The notes under the pieces were generated by a model. The model saw only the letters and a list, made by a program, of their open reading frames with translations. It made no database searches and was not told the DNA's origin. Source: Haladaptatus sp. ZSTT2 (GTDB lineage Archaea > Halobacteriota > Halobacteria > Halobacteriales > Halococcaceae). From it: a DNA stretch of 64,000 bases. The stretch spans positions 1,426,001 through 1,490,000 of the forward strand of contig NZ_JBAMHQ010000001.1 in NCBI RefSeq assembly GCF_037081775.1, given 5' to 3'. The position numbers and the translations under genes are program-made. Shown in pieces: positions 17,847 through 26,283 of this stretch. Numbering within the stretch: position 1 is the first letter of the stretch; each line of letters opens with the position of its first letter.

Positions 17847-19136
17847 TTACTTGCCGTTGTTGCGCGAAGGCGTCACTTTGAACGTGTAGATGCCGGTCGT
17901 CATGTCGCTTGCAACCACGAGGTCACGCGCTTCGTTGTAGTTTGCACCCCACGCGTTCGGGGCCGAGCCGAGCCACGCTGCACCGTTTGCGTCGGCTGCC
18001 TCGTCGTCGGTTTCGTAGATATCGACCGGAACCGGGTCGGTCGGGTCGCTCATGTCGTAGACGACCACGCCTTCGTGGTAGCCGCCGTCAACGAGGAGCG
18101 TCGTGTCGTCTTTCGAGATAACGTCGTGGTTGTGGGTCGTCCAGTCGTAGGTTTCGCGGTCGTCGTCGCCTTGATATTCGGCGTTCGGTGAGTAGGTGAA
18201 CCCGATGTGTTTCGGATTCGCCCGCGAGCCGTCGCCCCACCCGATGTCGAAGATGTGCTTGCCACCGGGCCAGCCGTGGCCGATTTCGTCGCCGACGACG
18301 GCGAGTCCGCGTTCGGGGTCGTAGTTCGCGTAGTGACAGCTCTCGAAGCCAGGTTTGCCCTGTTCGAGGCGTTCTTCGCTGTAATCTGGCAAGCCTTCGT
18401 AATCGAAGCGACCGACTTCGGTGGGTTCTGTCGGCGTGCTCACATCGACGATGACGTAACCATCGAGGCCACCGCCGATATACGCACAGTGCATGAACTC
18501 CGTGCCCGGGTCGATGACCAAATCGTGGAGGGCACCAGCCGGGCCTCCTTCACCGAGTTTCGTTGGGTTCCACGGGTCGCTCACGTCGAAGATATCGAAC
18601 CCCGTGTTCTCTTCGTCGTCGTGTCCGCCGTGGGCGTTGGTCGTGTAAACGATGTCCGCGTTCGGATGACAGAAGATATTGTGCGTATCTTCTGCATCCA
18701 ACCGACCGATTACCGCAGGGTTCTCGGGAGTGGCGTCTCCGTAGCCGTAGTCAATGATTTCGACGCCACCAACGCCTTCGTCGTCGTTAGGCTCTTGACT
18801 GCGATAGTAGAGCCCGTCTCGCGTGTCGAATTTGACGTCCGCATTTCGCGTGTGCTCGGAAGATGGAACGCGATGAACCTCGGTTGGCTGTGTCGGATTC
18901 GTAATATCGACAAGGAAGCTACCACCTTCGCCAAGAAAGCTCCCGAGGACGGCGAAGTGGCCGTCGCCTCGGACGTCTACTTCGGCGTAGCTTCCGGGTG
19001 GGTCAGAGAGCAACGAGTGGCCTAACTTCTTGATGTTGCCTTTTGGCTTCGCTGCGCTGGCGCTCCCGATGCCGAATCCGAGTACACCGCTCGCACCGAG
19101 GAGCTTGAGAACCGTTCGCCGTGATGCACCATTCAT
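17847..19136 (-). CDS. Tat-exported LVIVD-repeat beta-propeller protein
   Basis: 429 residues with a Tat leader (ASRRTVLKLLGASGVLGFG) and alanine cleavage region at SASAAKP. The mature part repeats the LVIVD-type blade phrase, for example DITNPTQPTEVHRV, DVSDPWNPTKLGEG, DVSTPTEPTEVGRF and DMSDPTDPVPVDIYE, as expected for a six- or seven-bladed propeller. Such proteins lie on the cell surface; their role is mostly unknown, perhaps protein binding or as choice-of-anchor scaffolds. Highly acidic. Probably followed in the same direction by nothing; the Tat lipoprotein gene upstream (19265-19651) ends 128 bases before it and could be cotranscribed. Confidence 0.85.
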   Translation of the reverse strand: MNGASRRTVLKLLGASGVLGFGIGSASAAKPKGNIKKLGHSLLSDPPGSYAEVDVRGDGHFAVLGSFLGEGGSFLVDITNPTQPTEVHRVPSSEHTRNADVKFDTRDGLYYRSQEPNDDEGVGGVEIIDYGYGDATPENPAVIGRLDAEDTHNIFCHPNADIVYTTNAHGGHDDEENTGFDIFDVSDPWNPTKLGEGGPAGALHDLVIDPGTEFMHCAYIGGGLDGYVIVDVSTPTEPTEVGRFDYEGLPDYSEERLEQGKPGFESCHYANYDPERGLAVVGDEIGHGWPGGKHIFDIGWGDGSRANPKHIGFTYSPNAEYQGDDDRETYDWTTHNHDVISKDDTTLLVDGGYHEGVVVYDMSDPTDPVPVDIYETDDEAADANGAAWLGSAPNAWGANYNEARDLVVASDMTTGIYTFKVTPSRNNGK

Positions 19137-19264
19137 GTTATATCTCTAATCAATAGGCCTTGGATAAAAATGAGTTTGGGCGAAATGAGCGGTGTCGAGT
19201 GCTGGCGTGGCGTCGCCCCGGAACCGAAACGAATCGACCCGCGTCACGGAATGAGATTGGCGTT

Positions 19265-19651
19265 CTAGCGCCCTGCGTCGGAGAGTTCCATCCCGTGTGG
19301 GCGAATGTCCAGATAGAGGCTCGGGGCACCGTTTTCGGAGACGGTCCACGAGTAGGTCTCGTCGAACGTGTCTTCGACAATCACGTGTATCTCGTAGGAA
19401 CCAGCGGTATCCATCGGATTTAGAATCTGTTGTGACTCACCAGTGGCGAGCCTGATCGTCTCCTCGTAGGCGAGCGACTCGTCCGTACGGTGGTGCACTT
19501 CGACGGTGACCACGATCTCTCGGTCGAAGCCGTTTTGCACGGTCACAGTTGCAGGTTCGTCATCGAGGAAGCCAGTACAGCCAGCGAATGTTGCAGCGAA
19601 CGCGGTCCCTGAGAACGCGAGGAACGTCCGTCGAGTGAGAGTTGGCGTCAC
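19265..19651 (-). CDS. Tat-exported lipoprotein of unknown function
   Basis: 128 residues. The N-terminus is a Tat lipoprotein leader: LTRRTFLAFSGTAFAATFAGC, with the lipobox cysteine at about residue 25. The mature domain is beta-rich (ATVTVQNGFDREIVVTVEV, ESLAYEETIRLATGESQQI, SYEIHVIVEDTFDETYSW) and resembles the small immunoglobulin-like domains of haloarchaeal lipoproteins. Located outside the membrane, anchored by lipid. It lies just upstream of the LVIVD protein gene, in the same direction. Confidence 0.75.
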   Translation of the reverse strand: MTPTLTRRTFLAFSGTAFAATFAGCTGFLDDEPATVTVQNGFDREIVVTVEVHHRTDESLAYEETIRLATGESQQILNPMDTAGSYEIHVIVEDTFDETYSWTVSENGAPSLYLDIRPHGMELSDAGR

Positions 19652-19831
19652 ATCGACCGTGACGCCTCAGAACAAGATATAGATTATCTAACACCTAACG
19701 CCCATTTCACGATACGTGTGAACATAGCGCGTGAAGGTGACAGGGTACAGAACCTGGGTGAGCCATCCAAATGGCGGATATCCCACCGATTTCTCGTTAG
19801 GAAGAGGAATAAATCGATTCAGTCGACGTGG

Positions 19832-21010
19832 CTATACGGGAGAAACCAGTTCAGCAGGTGGTTCGTGGCGGGTCTCCGCCGCCCGCTGAAGCTCGATGAT
19901 GAACGTTGCCCCGTGTGGCTCTGTATCTTCGATTTCGATGGAGCCGTTGTAGACGGTCATCATCGAGTCAGCGAAAAAGAGGCCAAAGCCACTGCCTGTC
20001 GATTTGACGTGGCCAGTTTCGCCTCTGCGGAAGATGGCTTGCTTTCGCTCGTCTGGAACCCCCGTGCCGGTGTCAACGATGCGGGTCGTGACCGTGTCGT
20101 CGTCAGCCTCCACGCTGACGGTGACGTGCAGGCCGTCGGGGTCGTTGTGTTCGACGGCGTTCGTGAGCAGGTTGCCAATCACTTCGCTCAACAGTTCGTC
20201 TGCCCTGACGAACACCTCGTCTTCGACGTGAACCTCGAAGGTCGTGGCCGGATACGTCGATTTGAGTCGGTCGACTTCTGTGTGAATCGTCTCTGAGATC
20301 TCGATTTTGGTAAGTTGGGGTTCGCTGTCCGAGGTTAGCGCGTTGAGAATCGACCGGACGCGCTGGACGATTGTCACGACATCGTCGCTCCACTTGAGAA
20401 TCGTTTCCGCCTGTTTGCGGTGGTCACCGTCGTCCAGTTCCTCATAGAGGATTTCTGCCCGCCCGCCGACGACGGTCATGCCGTTTAACACATCGTGGCG
20501 AAGGATGCTGTTGAAGAACTCGAGTTGGTCGTTTTGATACTCAAGTTGCTCTGCGCGAATGACGGCCCGCTCTGCGAGGCGTTCACGTTCGATGGCGCGT
20601 GCCTCGATGACGCCGATGAGGAGACCGCCCCCAGCGCCGAGACACGCCATAAATCGGCCCCATTGGATGTACCCACTGACCTCGTCAAGTGGCGGGGTGA
20701 CGAACATGACGATGATATTAATCCCGAGGATAACAACCAAGCCCGAAAAACACCACAGCGCGATTCGCCAGTAGCGTTGTGGGTCTAACCAACTCCGTTT
20801 GAGCCAGTAGCCACCGAAAAACAGGCCCAGAATTATTGGCATCGTAATCGCCGTATTCGTGAGCAGTTGATAGACCGGCTCCGTTTCCCCCATCGCGTTT
20901 ACAATCATCCACTCGGCAGGAAACGAGAGAAGAAGCCCTCCACTAAGTCCCATAATGAGATACGGGACTTTCGTAACGTGTGGAAGTTCCGAGAGAGGAG
21001 TGCGAGACAT
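19832..21010 (-). CDS. Membrane-bound sensor histidine kinase
   Basis: 392 residues. Four predicted membrane helices (about 15-35, 50-70, 82-104, 119-137) are followed by a short coiled coil, a HisKA segment with the phospho-acceptor His172 in ILRHDVLNGM, and an HATPase domain: N box NLLTNAVEHND, G1 DTGTGVPD, G2 GSGFGL. No PAS or other extracellular sensor domain, so the helices themselves may sense the membrane or a small ligand. No response regulator gene lies beside it, which is common in haloarchaea. Start ATG 21010. Confidence 0.88.
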   Translation of the reverse strand: MSRTPLSELPHVTKVPYLIMGLSGGLLLSFPAEWMIVNAMGETEPVYQLLTNTAITMPIILGLFFGGYWLKRSWLDPQRYWRIALWCFSGLVVILGINIIVMFVTPPLDEVSGYIQWGRFMACLGAGGGLLIGVIEARAIERERLAERAVIRAEQLEYQNDQLEFFNSILRHDVLNGMTVVGGRAEILYEELDDGDHRKQAETILKWSDDVVTIVQRVRSILNALTSDSEPQLTKIEISETIHTEVDRLKSTYPATTFEVHVEDEVFVRADELLSEVIGNLLTNAVEHNDPDGLHVTVSVEADDDTVTTRIVDTGTGVPDERKQAIFRRGETGHVKSTGSGFGLFFADSMMTVYNGSIEIEDTEPHGATFIIELQRAAETRHEPPAELVSPV

Positions 21011-21158
21011 CGTATCTCATAGTTACCGGTCTGACACATGTACTTTTCCACTAATATGAAATTCAAAATAACTTGAATGAACGGCCTCTAAACGAGCACG
21101 GCAGTCGCCAAGCGCGACGGCGACAGCACACGGGAGCGCCGGGCAGTTGCCAGAGAGG

Positions 21159-21166
21159 TTTTAAGC
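21159..21166 (+). promoter_or_regulatory. TATA-like box for J-domain/ferredoxin gene
   Basis: TTTTAAGC centred 26 bases before GTG 21188, the distance expected for a leaderless transcript. Confidence 0.45.
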
Positions 21167-21187
21167 GACGAATTGCTTACTTCGAGT

Positions 21188-21835
21188 GTGGCGTCCCCGT
21201 TCGATATTCTCGGGATTGAGTCGGATGCAGACGAGGCGGAGATTGTCGAAGCATACAGAGCGCGAGTCAAAGAAGTCCACCCAGACCGTGGTGGCTCTGT
21301 CCGCGAGTTCAAAGCCGTCCAGACAGCGTACGCACAGATTGAGGCGGGCTACGACCCCGCAGCCGAACCAGACAACGAGCAGGCTCCAGAGCCAGCAGAA
21401 GACGAGCGCGAAGAGACGAAAGTCGAGTTTCTCAACTACGAGGTGTTCGACGACTTCGGCTGGGAGATTACCGACGCGGAACTGTTCTCGAAAGCCGCGA
21501 GTGAAACGCTCATGCCAGCGGATTACGGCGAGCTGCTCGCTCACCCGCGCGATTCGCTCTTAGAGAGCGCAGAAGAAGTCGGCTTCTCGTGGCCGTTTGC
21601 GTGTCGGGGCGGTGCCTGTGCGAACTGTGCGGTCGCGGTCATCGAAGGCGACATGGAGATGCCGCCAAACCACGTCCTCTCGCCGTCGATGATGGAAAAC
21701 GGCATTCGCCTCTCGTGTGTGGGGCGGCCGTGTACTGACGAACTTAAAGTCGTGTTCAACGTCAAACACCTGCCCGGGCTCGACGAACTCAAACTGCCCT
21801 CACAACGCTTCGAAACAGCAAAAGCAGAGGAATGA
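21188..21835 (+). CDS. J-domain / 2Fe-2S ferredoxin fusion protein
   Basis: 215 residues from GTG 21188 (VASPFDILGIE), supported by a TATA-like box; a TTG at 21173 would add five residues. Residues about 1-50 form a J-domain (FDILGIESDADEAEIVEAYR, then HPDRGG with the HPD tripeptide), normally the part of DnaJ that drives Hsp70 ATP hydrolysis. After an acidic linker, residues about 80-215 form a plant-type 2Fe-2S ferredoxin: CRGGACANC plus a later Cys in RLSCVGR. The J-part may recruit DnaK for cluster insertion, or act as a docking module; this is inference. Convergent with the halocyanin gene. Confidence 0.82.
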   Translation: MASPFDILGIESDADEAEIVEAYRARVKEVHPDRGGSVREFKAVQTAYAQIEAGYDPAAEPDNEQAPEPAEDEREETKVEFLNYEVFDDFGWEITDAELFSKAASETLMPADYGELLAHPRDSLLESAEEVGFSWPFACRGGACANCAVAVIEGDMEMPPNHVLSPSMMENGIRLSCVGRPCTDELKVVFNVKHLPGLDELKLPSQRFETAKAEE

Positions 21836-21842
21836 CGCGCGC

Positions 21843-22847
21843 TTAGGCGTCGGTTCGGGTGGTGTCTTTTACGTGCTGGCGCAGGCCGTAGAGGAACGGC
21901 GCGCCGAGGACGGTTGCGACTCCGCCCGTGACGACTTTCCCAAGCGGCGAGAGCACGGGGTCTGGCCCGTTTCCGACGAGGACGACCCCCCGCATACCCT
22001 GTTCGCCGTAGGCCGTACACTCGTAGGTGCTGAGGCCGTGGCCGCCGAACTCAACGGCGAAGCGATTGCCCGTGCCCGTGAGGAGGTCGCTGTGATACCC
22101 GAGGTCGGGGTCGGCCACGTCGTATGCTTTGTCGCCCACCCACTCCCAGACGACAGTGGTTCCAGGATCGACGTGGATGGCTGCGGGTTCAAAGGCGAAC
22201 GCGCCGCCATTTCCGTCCGCACCAACTTCGACGGTCACCTGCTCTTTGCCGCGCATATCGACCACTTCGTCGTAGTTGTCCGTCCCCGAGAGCCACCCGT
22301 CGAAGGTCTCTTTCGGGGCGGCGTCGCCTCCCGCCTCGCCCGCGGCCGCGCCGAGTGCGGCGTCTGCGTCGCCAACGACGAGCGCGCCTTTCATCCCCAT
22401 CATCTCGTGGGGCGCACAGGCGTAGCGAGTCACGCCCGCGGCGTCGGGGACGAACTCGAACGTCTCGCCCGCGGTCGAGTAGAACTCAGATTCGAACGAG
22501 CCGTCTTTGGCGACTACGTTGTGCATTCCACCCTCGCCGGTCCACGTCCAGCGAACGGTGGTTCCGGGGTCTATGCGGACGGCCGCCGGTTCGAAGCCGA
22601 ACGACCCGCCGTTTCCGGCCGAACCGACCTCGATGTCGACCGTTCCCTGCCCGCGCAAATCGACGAGTTCGGTCACGTTGTCGGTGTTCGCAAACCACGC
22701 TTCGAGGCTCGAATCAGCCTGCGCGGCGACCGGCTGGCTGAGCAGATTCACGCCGAGCGCGCTCCCGGCCGCGACGCCCGCGGTTGCGGCGAGAAAGCGG
22801 CGTCGGGCGACGGGCAGTTGCGTGTTGTCGGACGCCATCTTCCTCAC
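21843..22847 (-). CDS. Two-domain halocyanin, second copper site altered
   Basis: 334 residues with a Tat leader (VARRRFLAATAGVAAGSAL) and a C-terminal membrane helix (TGGVATVLGAPFLYG), so it is anchored outside. Domain 1 (about 50-160) is a normal type 1 copper halocyanin with ligands His109 (GGMHNVV), Cys144, His147 and Met152 (CAPHEMMGM). Domain 2 (about 182-292) keeps Cys277 and Met285 but has Tyr242 (KAYDV) and Tyr280 (CTAYGEQGM) at the two histidine positions. Its GTG start (22845-22847) overlaps the oxidase stop TGA; ATG 22838 is an alternative. The pair suggests electron transfer between domain 1 and the oxidase. Confidence 0.85.
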   Translation of the reverse strand: MRKMASDNTQLPVARRRFLAATAGVAAGSALGVNLLSQPVAAQADSSLEAWFANTDNVTELVDLRGQGTVDIEVGSAGNGGSFGFEPAAVRIDPGTTVRWTWTGEGGMHNVVAKDGSFESEFYSTAGETFEFVPDAAGVTRYACAPHEMMGMKGALVVGDADAALGAAAGEAGGDAAPKETFDGWLSGTDNYDEVVDMRGKEQVTVEVGADGNGGAFAFEPAAIHVDPGTTVVWEWVGDKAYDVADPDLGYHSDLLTGTGNRFAVEFGGHGLSTYECTAYGEQGMRGVVLVGNGPDPVLSPLGKVVTGGVATVLGAPFLYGLRQHVKDTTRTDA

Positions 22848-23992
22848 CCCTCGTACCCCGCGTACTCCATCAGGCTGCGGAAGATGTCCGTGTCCATCGC
22901 GTCTGTGTAGACGATGCCCGTGAGCATGCCGCCGGGGTAGCTGTCACCGTTGCGGATGTGGTCGACTTTGTGGCAGTGGACGAGGTAGATGCCGGGGTCT
23001 GCGTCGGCCTCGAACTCGATGGTGTAGCGCTCTGCGGGAGCGACGTTCACCACGTCTTGGAGGAACTGAAGCGCCTCTGGCATCGGGCTGCCGTCCTTCT
23101 CGACGATTTTGAATCGGTGGTTGTGGATGTGCAGCGGGTGGCTCATGAAGCCCGCGTTCACCCAGTGGATGCGCACGGTGTCACCGGGTTCGACGATGAG
23201 CGGCGACCCCGTCTCAGGGTGGAGCGTCGCGGGCGCGGACTTGCCGTTGATGGTGAAGGCATCCGCGTGGCGCGAAGAGAGCGAGTACTGGACGTTCTCG
23301 CCGCCGTGCTGGCGCGAGAGGCGGGTGTCCCACTCCTTGACCGTCATGAAGTACTCCTTGTCGGCCTCCTCGTACCCCTTCGGGTCAACGCGGAGGATAC
23401 CGTACATCCCCATCTCCATGTGCATCGGCGTCTGGTAGTGGCAGTGATAGAGGTGGGTTCCCGGAACGTTCGCCGGGATGGTGTAGGTGTGCGATTCGCC
23501 GGGCATGACCGTCACGCCCGTAGTCGTCGGGACGCCGTCGTTCTCCCACGATTTGCGCACGCCGTGGAAGTGGAGCGTGTGGGGAACCTGCATCTCCGAG
23601 TTGTCGAGCGTAATTTTCAGCTCTGCACCCTCGGTGCACCGAAGAATCGGGCCGGGGACGCTCGGGACGCCGTCGTCTGCCTGAAACGCCCACGTGACAG
23701 GGAGCGTGATGGGGCCGTTCATCGTCTCGCCGGGGTGGATGTGGTGGCGCGCCATCACGGACTTGATGGTGACCTCGTGGCCGCGCTCATCTAAGTTCAC
23801 GACTTCGGGCTTTCCCGTCTCCGGCAGGTCGGGGTACGCGCTATTTTGTGAACTCGTGAGCGGAACCGTCCGCGCGGTGGGCTGTGAAACCGCCGTACAG
23901 CCCGCTGTCGCAAACAGTCCGGCGCTGCCGGTCGCGGCGAGGAATTTTCGACGGGAGATGCCAGTTCCAGGTGCTCCAATTCTGTCACTCAT
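22844..23992 (-). CDS. Tat lipoprotein two-domain multicopper oxidase
   Basis: 382 residues. The Tat leader SRRKFLAATGSAGLFATAGC ends in a lipobox at Cys32. Domain 1 has PHTLHFHG (His138, His141, His143) and HLYHCHYQTPMHMEM, giving His183, Cys184, His185 and the axial Met194. Domain 2 has SHPLHIHNH (His285, His288, His290) and VHCHKVDH (His339, Cys340, His341, His345). Cysteines in both domains indicate type 1 sites in both, as in type A two-domain oxidases, unlike NirK nitrite reductase, where only domain 1 has one. Likely oxidises phenols, copper or iron, or nitrite reduction cannot be fully excluded. Overlaps the halocyanin gene, likely one transcript. Confidence 0.82.
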   Translation of the reverse strand: MSDRIGAPGTGISRRKFLAATGSAGLFATAGCTAVSQPTARTVPLTSSQNSAYPDLPETGKPEVVNLDERGHEVTIKSVMARHHIHPGETMNGPITLPVTWAFQADDGVPSVPGPILRCTEGAELKITLDNSEMQVPHTLHFHGVRKSWENDGVPTTTGVTVMPGESHTYTIPANVPGTHLYHCHYQTPMHMEMGMYGILRVDPKGYEEADKEYFMTVKEWDTRLSRQHGGENVQYSLSSRHADAFTINGKSAPATLHPETGSPLIVEPGDTVRIHWVNAGFMSHPLHIHNHRFKIVEKDGSPMPEALQFLQDVVNVAPAERYTIEFEADADPGIYLVHCHKVDHIRNGDSYPGGMLTGIVYTDAMDTDIFRSLMEYAGYEG

Positions 23993-24146
23993 ACAGGTTA
24001 TTCTACGAAGAAGAGGGTCTTAATCGGGGAAACTGAATCTCAGTGCCTGAGAATTGGAAAAAGCGTGACAGTCTCTTGCACGGTCGGGCGTGAGTGCAGG
24101 CTGTGCCCTCACTGTGAAGAGGGTGGTCGGATAGGATTGTATCAAT

Positions 24147-24157
24147 TAATCATAAAT
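24147..24157 (+). promoter_or_regulatory. TATA-like box for first acs gene
   Basis: AATCATAAATT lies about 22-27 bases before GTG 24174, supporting a promoter here. It leaves open whether GTG 24174 (leaderless) or ATG 24201 is the real start. Confidence 0.4.
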
Positions 24158-24173
24158 TAGCAGTACAGTTTTT

Positions 24174-26138
24174 GTGACCCTCCACACTGATGTAAGGCAC
24201 ATGGACAACGGCAGGAGTCGGTCGGAGAAAGCCTTGTCACCGCCCAGCGAGTGGGTCGCTCCACCGAGCGCGTTCGTCGCACAGGCGAACGTCACAGACG
24301 AGGGCATCTACGAAGAGTTCGAGGAGAACTGGCCCGAGTGCTGGGAGCACGCCGCGACACTCCTCGACTGGAACCGTCCCTACGAGCGCGTCCTCGACGA
24401 CAGCGACGGGTTTCGCTGGTTTCCCGGCGGAAAACTGAACGCCTCGTACAACTGCGTAGACCGCCACATCGAAGCCGGTCGGAAGAATCAAGCGGCGCTC
24501 ACCTGGGAGGGCGAACTCGGGGAGACACGAACCTACACCTATCAAGCGCTTTCGCGCGAGGTGAACGCCTTTGCGGCGGCGCTACGAGAGTTGGGTGTCG
24601 AAGAGGACGACGTTGTCACCCTCTACATGCCGATGATTCCCGAGTTACCGATTGCGATGCTCGCGTGTGCCAGAATCGGCGCGCCCCATTCGGTCGTCTT
24701 CGCCGGCTTCTCCGCGGACGCCCTCGCCACGAGGATGGAAGAATCCGGCTCGGAACTCATCGTCACCTGTGACGGCTACTACCGCCGAGGCAACGCCATC
24801 ACGATGAAAAACACCACGGACAACGCCTGCCTCGCCGTCCCACAGACAGTCGAACAGGTCGTGGTCACTCGCCTCGGCAACGACGATACCCTCGACCGCC
24901 ACCACGACTACTCCGCGCTCGTCGACGCCCACGAAGGCGAGCGCGTCGAACCCGTCGCCCGCGACGCAGACGACCTCCTCTTTTACATCTACACCTCGGG
25001 GACGACCGGCGAGCCAAAAGAGGTGCGCCACACCACCGGCGGCTACCTCTCTCACGTCGCGTGGACCGCGCGCTCGGTGCTCGACATCAAACCCGAAGAC
25101 ACCCACTTTTGCTCTGCGGACATCGGCTGGATTACCGGCCACTCCTACATCGTCTACGGCCCGCTCGCCCTAGGCGCGACGACCGTCCTCTACGAGGGCA
25201 CGCCGAATCAAGCGGAGAAAGACCGGCTCTGGGAGATTATCGAGCGCAACGCGGTGGACATCTTCTACACCGCATCGACCTCCATCCGGACGTTCGTAAA
25301 GTGGGGTGCTGAGTACCCAGAAAGCCACGACCTCTCCTCGCTGCGCCTGCTCGGCACCGTTGGTGAGCGCATCGACGCCAACGCGTGGCACTGGTATCAC
25401 GAACACGTCGGTGGTGGTGCGTGCCCCATCGTTGATACGTGGTGGCAGACCGAAACCGGCGGGATGATGGTCACCACGCTGCCGGGTGTAGACCGGATGA
25501 AACCCGGTGCAGTGGGCCGACCACTGCCGGGTATCGACGCCGACATCGTTTCCGAACGCGGCGAGACGGTCGCACCCGGCGAACCCGGACGCCTGCTCAT
25601 CACGAAGCCATGGCCGGCGATGCCACAGGGGTTTTGCGATGACGAGTGGGCAGTCACCGACCACGACGCCTACGAGGCGGGCGCGTGGCACTACATCACC
25701 GGCGACCGCGCCGTCGAGACCGACTACATCCAGTTGCTCGGCCGCGAAGACGACGTGGTGAACGTCTCGGGGCATCGAATCGGGACGAAAGAAATCGAGT
25801 CGGCCATCGTCGATGTCGAGGGTGTCGCGGAGGCCGCCGCCGTTGCCGGGCGACGCGACGTACAAGGGCGAACCATCCACGTCTACGTCACGCCAGAGCG
25901 GAACGTCGTCGGCGACGAACAGTTAGAGCAGGCGGTGCGGGATGCCGTTGCGGACGCAATCGGTGAGATTGCCATCCCAGAACGGATTACGTTTGCGCCC
26001 GCACTTCCGAAAACGCGCTCGGGGAAAATCATGCGTCGGCACTTAGAAGCCATCGCCAACGGCGAGCAACTCGGTGACACGAGCGCGCTTCGCAACCCCG
26101 AAGTCGTCGGTGAACTCGAATCCATCGTCGACGAGTGA
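24174..26138 (+). CDS. acsA: Acetyl-CoA synthetase paralogue with altered active-site motifs
   Basis: 654 residues from GTG 24174; ATG 24201 is an alternative. It has the full Acs layout: N-terminal FVAQANVTDEGIYEEFEENW, adenylation motif YTSGTTGEPKEVRHTTGGY, DTWWQTETGG, and C-terminal PKTRSGKIMRR with the catalytic Lys618. Differences from the paralogue at 28234 fall in conserved places: GEPKEV for GQPKGV in the phosphate loop, TASTSIRT for TAPTAIRA, and GERID for GEPIN. Substrate range or activity may be changed; canonical acetate:CoA ligase (AMP-forming) activity is not assured. It is the first gene of an acetate cluster with the regulator and a symporter. Confidence 0.85.
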   Translation: MTLHTDVRHMDNGRSRSEKALSPPSEWVAPPSAFVAQANVTDEGIYEEFEENWPECWEHAATLLDWNRPYERVLDDSDGFRWFPGGKLNASYNCVDRHIEAGRKNQAALTWEGELGETRTYTYQALSREVNAFAAALRELGVEEDDVVTLYMPMIPELPIAMLACARIGAPHSVVFAGFSADALATRMEESGSELIVTCDGYYRRGNAITMKNTTDNACLAVPQTVEQVVVTRLGNDDTLDRHHDYSALVDAHEGERVEPVARDADDLLFYIYTSGTTGEPKEVRHTTGGYLSHVAWTARSVLDIKPEDTHFCSADIGWITGHSYIVYGPLALGATTVLYEGTPNQAEKDRLWEIIERNAVDIFYTASTSIRTFVKWGAEYPESHDLSSLRLLGTVGERIDANAWHWYHEHVGGGACPIVDTWWQTETGGMMVTTLPGVDRMKPGAVGRPLPGIDADIVSERGETVAPGEPGRLLITKPWPAMPQGFCDDEWAVTDHDAYEAGAWHYITGDRAVETDYIQLLGREDDVVNVSGHRIGTKEIESAIVDVEGVAEAAAVAGRRDVQGRTIHVYVTPERNVVGDEQLEQAVRDAVADAIGEIAIPERITFAPALPKTRSGKIMRRHLEAIANGEQLGDTSALRNPEVVGELESIVDE

Positions 26139-26283
26139 GCGTTTCGGAGAAATAGAGAAACGTGAAGGAATTTTCCGAGAGAGTTCGGGAGAAGCTACGC
26201 GAATAGTCGCAATACCCGACTGTGCTCCAACAGAAGCAGGGAAAGAATTAACTGCAGCTCTTTTGAAAAAGACGAATGATAGC
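26139..26283. other. Spacer between first acs gene and bat-like regulator
   Basis: The regulator frame is open back to 26074 but lacks a good start before ATG 26284. The 145-base spacer contains AATTAACTGC near 26247, a plausible promoter region for the regulator. Confidence 0.3.

Noticed and set aside
22844-23992. Nitrite reductase NirK
   Set aside because: Domain 2 has HCHxxxH with a cysteine, and the spacing of domain 1 ligands is that of laccase-like two-domain oxidases, not of NirK.
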